Part shown: piece after piece, positions 10,324 through 17,908 of the stretch
Layout: each line of letters starts with the position of its first letter
How positions within the stretch are numbered: the stretch's first letter is position 1
Assembly (NCBI RefSeq): GCF_000022065.1
Contig: NC_011898.1
Coordinates: 310,001-374,000, forward strand
Reading direction: 5' to 3'
Origin: Ruminiclostridium cellulolyticum H10
Lineage (GTDB): Bacteria; Bacillota; Clostridia; Acetivibrionales; DSM-1351
Length of the DNA: 64,000 nucleotides
Position numbers and translations under genes: made by a program
The notes under the pieces: generated by a model
Told to the model about the DNA's origin: nothing
The model's input: the letters and a program-made list of their open reading frames with translations, nothing else
Database searches by the model: none

Positions 10324-10352
10324 GTATATTGTTGCCAATAAAGGAAACAATA
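10324..10352 (+). promoter_or_regulatory. Candidate sigma-F promoter of spoIIQ
   Basis: GTATA at 10324-10328 and GGAAACAATA at 10343-10352, separated by 14 bases, fit the forespore sigma-F consensus (GYATA, then GGnnAnAHTR). spoIIQ is a sigma-F gene in Bacillus. Transcription would begin about 7 bases downstream, giving a very short leader before the ribosome site at 10359. Confidence 0.6.
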
Positions 10353-10376
10353 TTTAATGGAGGTGGAATATCAAAT

Positions 10377-11168
10377 ATGAAGAAACTTATTCCAGACGAA
10401 AATAATTGGAAAAACAAACTGTCTAAATTCTTTAGCAGTAAGGGATTCTATGTAGTTTTAGCAGTTTGTATAATAGTTGTGGCGGCAACGGCAATATTAT
10501 TAACAACTCAAAACATGAAGGATACAGGAAAAATAATTCCCGGTGAAGCTGCCAATGCTAGTCAGGATGAAGCAACAAAAGCAGTATCCGGCAAACTGGA
10601 CAAGACCAAAGCAGCGAATAACAATACACAATCGGCTGCAAGCGAGACTGCAAAGTCGACACCAACACCACCAAAATCAGGTGAAAGTAAAAGCAGCAAA
10701 AGTGCATCTGCAAATGCTGTCATAAAATTCAGTTGCAGGCCAGTAGACGGTCCTATAATGAAGGATTTTACACGTGATATCAATACTTTCTCTGAATCAA
10801 AGACATTAGGAGACATAAGGGCACATGACGGTATTGATTTCAAGGTAGAAAAGCTTACCAAGGTCAGAGCTGTTGCATCCGGAACAATATCAAAGGTTGA
10901 GGATAATACCAATGGCATAACTGTTGAAATTACCCATTCTAATAACCTTAAAACCAGGTATGCAGGGTTGTCCAAGCAGAATCTGGAGGATATAAGTTGT
11001 GGGTTAAAGGTTAAGGCCAATGATATAATCGGTCTTGTTGGAGATCCTATTCAGATAGAATGTGAGGATGGGCCTCACCTTCATTTTCAGGTTCTCAAGA
11101 ATGGTAAATCCGTTGACCCGTCACCATATTTAAGTGTACCGTCAACAGCCGATAAACAGGGAAAATAG
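10377..11168 (+). CDS. spoIIQ: Stage II sporulation protein Q, M23/LytM peptidase-type
   Basis: SpoIIQ is a forespore membrane protein that pairs with SpoIIIAH across the intermembrane space. The start is the ATG at 10377, with GGAGGTGG upstream; an earlier in-frame TTG lies inside the candidate promoter. The 263-residue protein has a short basic cytoplasmic tail, one membrane segment (about residues 22-44, YVVLAVCIIVVAATAILL), a Ser/Lys/Thr-rich linker and a C-terminal M23 domain. The zinc-binding residues look complete: HDGID gives His150 and Asp154, and PHLHF gives His234 and His236. In Bacillus SpoIIQ this site is degenerate, so this copy resembles the clostridial type that may be catalytic. 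A spoIIID gene does not follow it. Confidence 0.85.
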   Translation: MKKLIPDENNWKNKLSKFFSSKGFYVVLAVCIIVVAATAILLTTQNMKDTGKIIPGEAANASQDEATKAVSGKLDKTKAANNNTQSAASETAKSTPTPPKSGESKSSKSASANAVIKFSCRPVDGPIMKDFTRDINTFSESKTLGDIRAHDGIDFKVEKLTKVRAVASGTISKVEDNTNGITVEITHSNNLKTRYAGLSKQNLEDISCGLKVKANDIIGLVGDPIQIECEDGPHLHFQVLKNGKSVDPSPYLSVPSTADKQGK

Positions 11169-11203
11169 GAATAAAAAACACTCATATTATAATAATTGGG
11201 GAA

Positions 11204-11240
11204 GTACCGCAGATCTTAGTTTTTAGATTGTGGTACTTTT
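11204..11240 (+). terminator. Rho-independent terminator after spoIIQ
   Basis: AGTACCGCAGATCT and AGATTGTGGTACT form an imperfect hairpin around a short T-rich loop, followed by TTTTCTTT. Confidence 0.7.
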
Positions 11241-11359
11241 CTTTATACATGGGTTTATGGAATGGGCTTTACTATAGGAATTATTGTAATATTGGTACTT
11301 AAATAGTAAAATAATAAATATAATTAAATAAATTAATTAGAATATTTGGGGGTAACCAG

Positions 11360-12490
11360 ATGTCAAAGAAACGTGTAGCTATTATTTTTGGCGGGCAGTC
11401 ATCCGAGCATGAAGTTTCAAGAGTATCGGCCCAGTCAGTAATAGAAAATATAGACAAGCAGAAATATGATGTTGAAATTATAGGAATTACTAAAAGCGGA
11501 CAATGGCTAAAATATGACGGACCGGTTGAAAAAATAGGGAACGGTGACTGGGAAGCCATTGCACAAAAAAAGCCAGTGGAAAGCCTATCTCAGGCAGGTA
11601 TATCTTCTTCCGGAATAACTACGGTAAATTCCGTGAGACAGATAATGCCAGGGAATGTAAAAGCTCCCATAGATGTTATATTCCCTGTATTACATGGTTG
11701 CAATGGTGAGGATGGGACTATTCAGGGACTTTTTGAACTTGCAGGAATTCCCTATGTAGGGTGCGGTGTACTTGGTTCAGCAGTTGGGATGGATAAGGCC
11801 TATACAAAGATAATATTTGAAAAGGAAGGCCTTCCCCAGGGAGACTATCTTGTATTTAACAGGAAACAGGTATACAACCGGATAGAAGATGTTGTTGCTC
11901 AGATAGAAGGCAGACTTACATATCCGTGTTTTGTAAAACCATCCAATGCCGGTTCATCTGTTGGCGTAAACAAGGCATCTGACAGGGAAAGCCTTGTAAA
12001 GGCTCTAAACATAGCTGCAAAAAACGACAGAAGGATTCTTGTTGAGGAATTTATTAATGGAAGGGAAATCGAGTGTGCTGTTCTGGGGAATGATAATCCG
12101 GTTGCATCAACTGTGGGGGAAGTAGTTCCTTGTAATGATTTCTATGATTATGAGGCAAAATACCAAGTAGGAGACAGCTCAAAAGTAGTTATTCCTGCCC
12201 CAAACCTGTCCAAAGAGACCGTAGAAAAAATTAGGGAGTATGCTGTAAGAGCGTTCAAATGCCTTGATTGTGCAGGATTGTCCAGAGTAGACTTCTTTGT
12301 TCATAAAGAAACAGGAGAAATTTACATAAATGAAATAAACACTCTCCCGGGGTTTACACAAATAAGTATGTATCCTAAGTTGTGGGCTGCAAGCGGGATC
12401 CCCTATTCAGAGCTGATTAATAAACTTATCGAACTGGCTTTTGAAAGGTATGAGGACACCAGAAGAGAGTATACAAACACGCTGGACTAA
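11360..12490 (+). CDS. ddl: D-alanine--D-alanine ligase
   Basis: Ddl joins two D-alanines using ATP, supplying the dipeptide for the peptidoglycan precursor. The 376-residue length suits the family. The N-terminus has the signature VAIIFGGQSSEHEVS (residues 6-20), and the later HGCNGEDGTIQGLFELAGIP segment is typical of Ddl. The ATP-grasp region contains VKPSNAGSSVGV and ends in the Mg2+-binding and substrate loop YINEINTLPGFT. The start is ATG with GGGGGTAA upstream. It stands 190 bp after spoIIQ behind a terminator, so probably has its own promoter; a YwiB-like gene follows after 71 bp. I cannot tell a D-Ala-D-Lac variant from sequence reading alone, but nothing suggests one. Confidence 0.93.
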   Translation: MSKKRVAIIFGGQSSEHEVSRVSAQSVIENIDKQKYDVEIIGITKSGQWLKYDGPVEKIGNGDWEAIAQKKPVESLSQAGISSSGITTVNSVRQIMPGNVKAPIDVIFPVLHGCNGEDGTIQGLFELAGIPYVGCGVLGSAVGMDKAYTKIIFEKEGLPQGDYLVFNRKQVYNRIEDVVAQIEGRLTYPCFVKPSNAGSSVGVNKASDRESLVKALNIAAKNDRRILVEEFINGREIECAVLGNDNPVASTVGEVVPCNDFYDYEAKYQVGDSSKVVIPAPNLSKETVEKIREYAVRAFKCLDCAGLSRVDFFVHKETGEIYINEINTLPGFTQISMYPKLWAASGIPYSELINKLIELAFERYEDTRREYTNTLD

Positions 12491-12561
12491 ATAAATGTTG
12501 AAAAATTTACCGCGAATGTATATTATATTGAAAGTACAAAAGGTTTCGAGGAGGAGACTGA

Positions 12562-13029
12562 ATGAATAAAGATGTGATAATTAACGTAAAGGGTGTTCAG
12601 ACAGGTGACGAGAACGACCCCAATACCACTGAACTTATCACAGAAGGGAAGTACTATCAGAAAGGCGGTAATTATTACATTACCTATAAGGAAAGTGAAG
12701 TAACCGGGATGGAAGGGACTACCACCACATTGAAGGTAGGAGAAGGTATTGTTACCTTGATAAGGTTTGGAAAGGTTAATTCACAGTTCGTTTTCCAGAA
12801 GGGTCAGAAGCATGTTTCGAGCTATAATACAGAGTACGGAAGCTTTACCGTAGGGGTTTACGCAAATAATGTAGATATAAATATAAATGAAACAGGCGGA
12901 GAAATAAGAATAGGTTATCAGATTGAAATAGACAACCAAGGTTCAGGAAGAAATGATTTTTATATGTTAATCAGGGAGGCAGGAACAGCAAATGAAAAAT
13001 ATAAACTCGGAAATACGTCAGCAAATTAG
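12562..13029 (+). CDS. YwiB-like DUF1934 beta-barrel protein
   Basis: A 155-residue soluble protein without signal peptide, rich in beta strands (VIINVKGVQT, TTTLKVGEGIVTLIRFGKV, EIRIGYQIEIDNQ), typical of DUF1934/YwiB small calycin-like barrels. The ATG follows GAGGAG. Its 3' end overlaps the start of argS by 38 bp, and the argS ribosome site (GGGAGG at 12974) lies inside it, so the two are probably translationally coupled. ywiB also precedes argS in Bacillus. Its molecular function is unknown. Confidence 0.8.
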   Translation: MNKDVIINVKGVQTGDENDPNTTELITEGKYYQKGGNYYITYKESEVTGMEGTTTTLKVGEGIVTLIRFGKVNSQFVFQKGQKHVSSYNTEYGSFTVGVYANNVDININETGGEIRIGYQIEIDNQGSGRNDFYMLIREAGTANEKYKLGNTSAN

Positions 13030-14686
13030 GAATGCTGTCATCAATTCAATAAACAAGTCTGTTGAAACAGGAGAGCTTCCTTCGTTGGAAGTAACAGATA
13101 TTACAATTGAAATACCAAGAGAAAAAGGTCATGGTGATTTCTCTACAAATGTGGCTATGCAAATTACCAAGGCTGCAAAGAAAGCACCGAGACAGATAGC
13201 TGATATTATAATTAAAAACATAGTTACAGATGGAACATATATCGATAAGGTTACTTGTGCAGGTCCGGGCTTTATCAACTTTACACTGGATAACAGCTAT
13301 CTTTATGAGACAGTCAATATAATACAGCAGGAAAAAGAAAATTATGGCCGTATAAATATCGGAAACGGTAAAAAGGTTATGGTTGAGTTTGTAAGTGCAA
13401 ACCCAACAGGACCACTCCATATGGGAAATGCAAGGGGAGGAGCACTTGGAGATTGTATAGCAAGTGTTCTGGATGCTGCGGGTTATAATGTTACAAGAGA
13501 ATTTTTAATAAATGATGCCGGAAACCAGATAGAGAAGTTCGGTACTTCACTGGAAGCCAGATATATTCAGCTGATAAAGGGTGAGGATGCCATAGAATTT
13601 CCCGAGGACGGATACCAAGGCGAAGACATAACAGAACATATGAAGGATTTTATCGCAATACATGGAGATAAATACATCAATACAGACTCCGAGGAAAGGA
13701 AAAAAGTATTTGTTGATTTTGCACTTCCAAGGAATATTGCTAGAATCAAAGAAGGACTGGAAAGCTACGGTATACATTTTGATATATGGTTTTCAGAGCA
13801 GTCACTTCACAAAAGCGGTGAAGTAGCGGAAACGATACAGCTTCTCAAGGACAGGGGCTGTACCGTTGAAAAAGAGGGAGCTCTCTGGCTGAAAGGTTCT
13901 GTAATAGGCAGTGAAAAAGACGAGGTTCTTGTAAGAAATAACGGTATTCCTACTTATTTTGCGGCAGATATTGCATATCACAGAAACAAGTTTGAAAAAA
14001 GAGGTTTTGAGTGGGTTATTAATCTCTGGGGTGCCGACCATCACGGGCATGTGGCAAGGATGAAGGCAGCTATGGCTGCACTGGGAATTAACCCGGATAA
14101 ACTGGATGTAGTACTGTTCCAGTTGGTAAGACTCTACAGAAACGGTGAAATTGCAAGAATGTCCAAAAGAACAGGCAAATCAATATCTCTTATGGATTTG
14201 GTTGAAGAAGTAGGAAGAGACGGAGTAAGATACTTTTTCAACACTAAAGCTTCCGGCAGCCATTTGGATTTTGATCTTGATCTGGCCGTAAAGCAGTCAA
14301 ACGAAAACCCTGTTTTCTACGTGCAATATGCACACGCCAGGATATGCAGCATGTTCAAGCTTCTTGAAAGCGAGGGTATCAAGGTTCCTTCAGCAAATGC
14401 AATAAAGGCTGAACTACTTGATAAGCCTGAGGAACTTGAGCTTATCAGGAAGCTTTCAGAATATCCTGATGAAGTAAGAATATCCGCTGAAACGCTGGAA
14501 CCAAGCAGACTTACCCGATATGTTCATGATGTTGCTTCAACCTTCCACAGCTTCTACAACGCGTGCAGAGTCAGGGGAGAGGAAGAGGAGCTTATGCAAG
14601 CAAGACTTGTACTTGTAGACTGTACAAGAATTGTAGTAAAAAATGTTCTTGATTTGCTGAGCATAACAGCTCCCGAGAGAATGTGA
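12992..14686 (+). CDS. argS: Arginyl-tRNA synthetase
   Basis: ArgS charges tRNA-Arg with arginine in the cytoplasm. The 564-residue class I synthetase has an N-terminal additional domain (residues 1-115, including EIPREKGHGDFSTNVAMQ), the HIGH-type motif in ANPTGPLHMGNARGG, the segment WGADHHGHVARMKAA, and a KMSKS-type loop RMSKRTGKSISL. The C-terminal DALR anticodon-binding domain ends in LLSITAPERM, the usual ArgS terminus. The start ATG lies inside the preceding gene with GGGAGG 12 bases upstream. A terminator follows immediately. Confidence 0.96.
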   Translation: MKNINSEIRQQIRNAVINSINKSVETGELPSLEVTDITIEIPREKGHGDFSTNVAMQITKAAKKAPRQIADIIIKNIVTDGTYIDKVTCAGPGFINFTLDNSYLYETVNIIQQEKENYGRINIGNGKKVMVEFVSANPTGPLHMGNARGGALGDCIASVLDAAGYNVTREFLINDAGNQIEKFGTSLEARYIQLIKGEDAIEFPEDGYQGEDITEHMKDFIAIHGDKYINTDSEERKKVFVDFALPRNIARIKEGLESYGIHFDIWFSEQSLHKSGEVAETIQLLKDRGCTVEKEGALWLKGSVIGSEKDEVLVRNNGIPTYFAADIAYHRNKFEKRGFEWVINLWGADHHGHVARMKAAMAALGINPDKLDVVLFQLVRLYRNGEIARMSKRTGKSISLMDLVEEVGRDGVRYFFNTKASGSHLDFDLDLAVKQSNENPVFYVQYAHARICSMFKLLESEGIKVPSANAIKAELLDKPEELELIRKLSEYPDEVRISAETLEPSRLTRYVHDVASTFHSFYNACRVRGEEEELMQARLVLVDCTRIVVKNVLDLLSITAPERM

Positions 14687-14698
14687 CATTAACGTATA

Positions 14699-14729
14699 AA
14701 AAAGCCGGCCCAGTGAGCCGGCTTTTTAT
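14699..14729. terminator. Bidirectional terminator between argS and the dockerin deacetylase
   Basis: AAAAGCCGGC and GCCGGCTTTT flank the loop CCAGTGA. The A- and T-runs on both sides let it serve both convergent genes. Confidence 0.9.
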
Positions 14730-14731
14730 CG

Positions 14732-15658
14732 TTACGGAACATACGTATAAATTTTACTGTCTGTAGGACTTAACGTAACACCTTTAATTTTGAACAAATC
14801 ACTCAAAGTTACAAAGGTATAGCCCTGGCTCTGAAGCTTAGGGATTATAATATCTAGAGCTTCAGGAGTTGGGTGAGGTAAAGGCTGAACATCATGCATA
14901 AGGAGTATTGCACCGTCTCTTGTACCTGCTATTATAGCATCTGCTCTTTGCTGGGCAGTAGTTGACTGAACCCAGTCATTACAGGTCACGCCTCCTGCGA
15001 ATGTCAAGTCAATCGCGTCAAACATGGAACCGCCTGTTGCCAGGTTTGGTGCACGGAAGAATTTTGGCGTGGTTCCTGAATATTTTACTATTGCAGCAGT
15101 TGTATCATCCACAGACTTCTTGATGGCAGAGTAAGACATCCCACTCATACTGTCATATGCCCATGAGTGGTTTCCTATTTCACTGCCCGAGCTTATGATT
15201 CTCTTGATTACAGGTGCTGTAGAATCATTGATTTTCTGTCCTATCATCATAAATGTAGCAGGTACTCGATATTTATCGAGCTTATCCAATACTTTTGGAG
15301 TAAGTGTTACGTCAGGCCCATCATCAAAAGTTAGAGCGACAACTTTACCGGTAATTGGTGGAGTTCCCACAGGCAGAGTAATAGTTCCTAACAGGAACTT
15401 TTTAAGATTAGCAAAATCAATAGCGTCCACTGCCTTATCAAAGTTTGTGTCAGCAGCTGTAAGATTAGCGATTGTACCCTTACCTAAAAGGTATGATTTT
15501 ACCGTTGCGTAATCAATGGAATCTACAACTCCATCGTTATTTACATCTCCGTATTTTACGGTGTCAGCAGCTTTACTGACAGGGCTCATTACAAGAACAG
15601 AAGCTGCAATCAGGGACACAGCAAGAAGTCCCTTAAGAGCCTTTCTTAAATTAAACAT
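14732..15658 (-). CDS. Secreted cellulosomal polysaccharide deacetylase (N-terminal dockerin, CE4)
   Basis: A 308-residue secreted protein; the start at 15658 (MFNLRKALKG) has GGAGG upstream on the minus strand, whereas a longer in-frame start adds 20 residues across that site. Residues 1-30 are a signal peptide ending SKA|AD. Residues 36-92 are a type I dockerin with two Ca2+ loops: DVNNDGVVDSID (D38, N40, D42, D46, D49) and DTNFDKAVDAID (D70, N72, D74, D78, D81). Recognition positions 10-11 are Ser-Ile and Ala-Ile. A linker leads to a CE4/NodB domain: TFDDGP (110-115), motif 2 NHSWAYD with His164 but Tyr168 where the second metal His is expected, RAP at 202-204, and LMHD with His255. It probably deacetylates acetylxylan or another polymer on the cellulosome; chitin or peptidoglycan substrates are possible. 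Confidence 0.88.
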   Translation of the reverse strand: MFNLRKALKGLLAVSLIAASVLVMSPVSKAADTVKYGDVNNDGVVDSIDYATVKSYLLGKGTIANLTAADTNFDKAVDAIDFANLKKFLLGTITLPVGTPPITGKVVALTFDDGPDVTLTPKVLDKLDKYRVPATFMMIGQKINDSTAPVIKRIISSGSEIGNHSWAYDSMSGMSYSAIKKSVDDTTAAIVKYSGTTPKFFRAPNLATGGSMFDAIDLTFAGGVTCNDWVQSTTAQQRADAIIAGTRDGAILLMHDVQPLPHPTPEALDIIIPKLQSQGYTFVTLSDLFKIKGVTLSPTDSKIYTYVP

Positions 15659-15905
15659 AATTTTTGCCTCCTTCAAAATTAAAAATGGGTTTGAAATAAA
15701 ACAGAACCTTTTTATCAATCCTCCTTTACAGGCAGATATTACAGTAGTTTTGACGGATTAAACGAATGGTATTAGCTTGGAATTATAATAATTATAATCT
15801 TGATAATATAACGATTATACTGTTGTACATATTATATAACAGTAGTATTGAAATTTCTAGGTGAATAACTATAATTTGTAAAACATATTTATAAAAGAAT
15901 ATGAC

Positions 15906-15950
15906 AAAAAAATACTCCTCAGATTTAAAAACTCTGAAGGAGTATTTTAT
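15906..15950. terminator. Terminator hairpin downstream of the chemoreceptor gene
   Basis: AATACTCCTCAGA and TCTGAAGGAGTATT pair with one bulged A; A-rich and T-rich flanks let it work on the minus strand for the chemoreceptor gene. Confidence 0.75.
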
Positions 15951-15967
15951 ATAAATGGTATGTTTAA

Positions 15968-17662
15968 TTAAACTTTAAATCCTGCAACGTATTTTCTGAG
16001 GTTTTCGGATGACTTCTTTGATGCCTCCGACAGCTCAACCACTTGTGAACCTTTTATATGGATATCGGATGAACGGGATGCAATATTTGTTGTACCAGTT
16101 GCACTCTCATTAACGGAAACGGTTACTTCGTTTATGGCTTTAAGCATATTACCAATTGAAACCATAAGCTCCTGAGAAGTAGAACTGAAATCCATTACCA
16201 GGTTATCAATACGTGAAGCATCGTCGCTGTACTGCTCGCTTGAGGCAGTTTGATTTGTATAGTCTGAGATTACTGTACTCTCGATAAAAGATAATATGTT
16301 TTTTGAGCTTGTTACAAGGTTCTCCACAGCTGTAAATACCTCTTTGGTGACACCTTGTATTTCGCTGACAGCATTTTTTGAATCTTCGGCAAGCTTTCTG
16401 ATTTCATCTGCAACTACAGCAAACCCTTTTCCTGCTTCACCCGCTCTTGATGCTTCAATAGCAGCATTTAATGATAGCAGGTTGGTTTGAGTGGTTATCT
16501 GCATTATTGAATCAGACAGAACTCCGATTTTTTCTATGGACTTTGCATGTTCAATGGCTGTTGTAAGTTCACTGTTTGCCGATTCATATATACTATAAGC
16601 ATAATCTTTAGACTCTTTGGAGGAAATTTTCAGCATATCTGCCCGCTTACTGATATCTTGAGCGGCAAAGGATGTTTCCTGAGCTTTTCTTGCTATATTT
16701 TCCACAGCAGTCTCAATATCTGACGAGGTTGCACTCATTTCCTGCATAGCAGCGGCCGTTTGCTCCATACCTGCCGACAGTTCTTCGGTTGTTGCAGAAA
16801 TTTCTTCTATAGATGAGTTTAAATCGCTTATACTGACAACGGACATTCCCAAGGATTCGTCTATATTGTTCGATTCATTGTAAATAGTTCTAATAATCCC
16901 TTTTACCGAATCTTGTAATGTATTTGCACACCTTGCCATATGTCCTATTTCACTTGAAATCTTGAGAACACTGTCTGGTAATGAAACACTGAAATCTCCT
17001 TCTGAAAATTTAATAAGGCAATCATTGATTTTCTTGATAGCTTTGGACATTTTGTTTCCAATATAATATGATATAGTGGCTCCAATGAGTAAAATAATTA
17101 ATACAACAACCCCTATTTTGGTAAGATTATCTTTGATTTGATTGTCCACCACGGATTTGTCTATACCTGTAAACCACATACCTACAATCTTATTGTTGCC
17201 GTCCCTTAAGGGAGTATAGTATGTAAATGAATTTTTCCCTGCAACCAAGGTGACGCCTTGATAGTCATTGCCCTTCTTTAAAACGGTGTCTATAACCTCT
17301 TTTGATGCCTTACTGCCAACTGCCCTTTGTCCGTTTTCCTGCAATACGTTTGTTGATACTCTTGTATCATTCATGAATATTGTTGCCAGATTACCCGTGC
17401 TTTTTTTTATATTATCCACAAACTGCGTATCTTCATTAACAACATGGTCTCCTTTTAAAAGAGAGCCACCAACAACTTTCCATTCTCCGGGATATCTCTC
17501 GTCAAGAAATGCCAGGGATAAACTAGCACTAGATTTTATATTGTACTGGTATTGGTTTTTTACCATACTTGAAACCATAAAATATATAAGCAGGGAAATA
17601 GACAGAGTAAATAACAGAAGTACTGAAGTAAAAGATAAAACAAGCTTTGTTTTGATTTTCAT
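15968..17662 (-). CDS. Methyl-accepting chemotaxis protein with extracellular Cache-like sensor
   Basis: A 564-residue transmembrane chemoreceptor that would control CheA activity. Residues 8-32 are the first membrane segment, about 35-180 an extracellular sensor of the single-Cache type ([20 protein letters not shown] is typical), 183-203 the second membrane segment, and 204-260 a HAMP domain. The rest is a coiled-coil signalling domain whose hairpin tip (391-430, including [20 protein letters not shown] and [14 protein letters not shown]) is the invariant CheA/CheW contact. No C-terminal CheR-docking pentapeptide is seen. The ligand is unknown; similar Cache sensors bind small carboxylates or amino acids. 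The gene stands alone, divergent from the SLH gene at 17909, and has its own terminator. Confidence 0.92.
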   Translation of the reverse strand: MKIKTKLVLSFTSVLLLFTLSISLLIYFMVSSMVKNQYQYNIKSSASLSLAFLDERYPGEWKVVGGSLLKGDHVVNEDTQFVDNIKKSTGNLATIFMNDTRVSTNVLQENGQRAVGSKASKEVIDTVLKKGNDYQGVTLVAGKNSFTYYTPLRDGNNKIVGMWFTGIDKSVVDNQIKDNLTKIGVVVLIILLIGATISYYIGNKMSKAIKKINDCLIKFSEGDFSVSLPDSVLKISSEIGHMARCANTLQDSVKGIIRTIYNESNNIDESLGMSVVSISDLNSSIEEISATTEELSAGMEQTAAAMQEMSATSSDIETAVENIARKAQETSFAAQDISKRADMLKISSKESKDYAYSIYESANSELTTAIEHAKSIEKIGVLSDSIMQITTQTNLLSLNAAIEASRAGEAGKGFAVVADEIRKLAEDSKNAVSEIQGVTKEVFTAVENLVTSSKNILSFIESTVISDYTNQTASSEQYSDDASRIDNLVMDFSSTSQELMVSIGNMLKAINEVTVSVNESATGTTNIASRSSDIHIKGSQVVELSEASKKSSENLRKYVAGFKV

Positions 17663-17763
17663 TTATCAATCTCCTTTGTTATAGTTGCTGTATTATGAAT
17701 GGAGTACAGCTAAATTCTACCATAAAATCAGTATACCAGAAATAGTTTTCATATTCATATCAT

Positions 17764-17799
17764 ACCAAAAAAATAGTACTATAGTGCTATTTTTTTGGT
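17764..17799. repeat. Perfect inverted repeat in the divergent intergenic region
   Basis: ACCAAAAAAATAG (17764-17776) is repeated as its exact reverse complement at 17787-17799 around a 10-base core. It lies between the divergent chemoreceptor and SLH genes. It resembles a bidirectional terminator, which would be odd between divergent starts, or an operator. Confidence 0.6.
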
Positions 17800-17908
17800 T
17801 ATTGTGCAGAGTTATAGTTGTAATAAAACTTTAATAATAAAATATGGTAAAAAACCGATATAATTATTATAAATATAACAACTTACTTGGAAAACGGGAG
17901 TTAGGATA

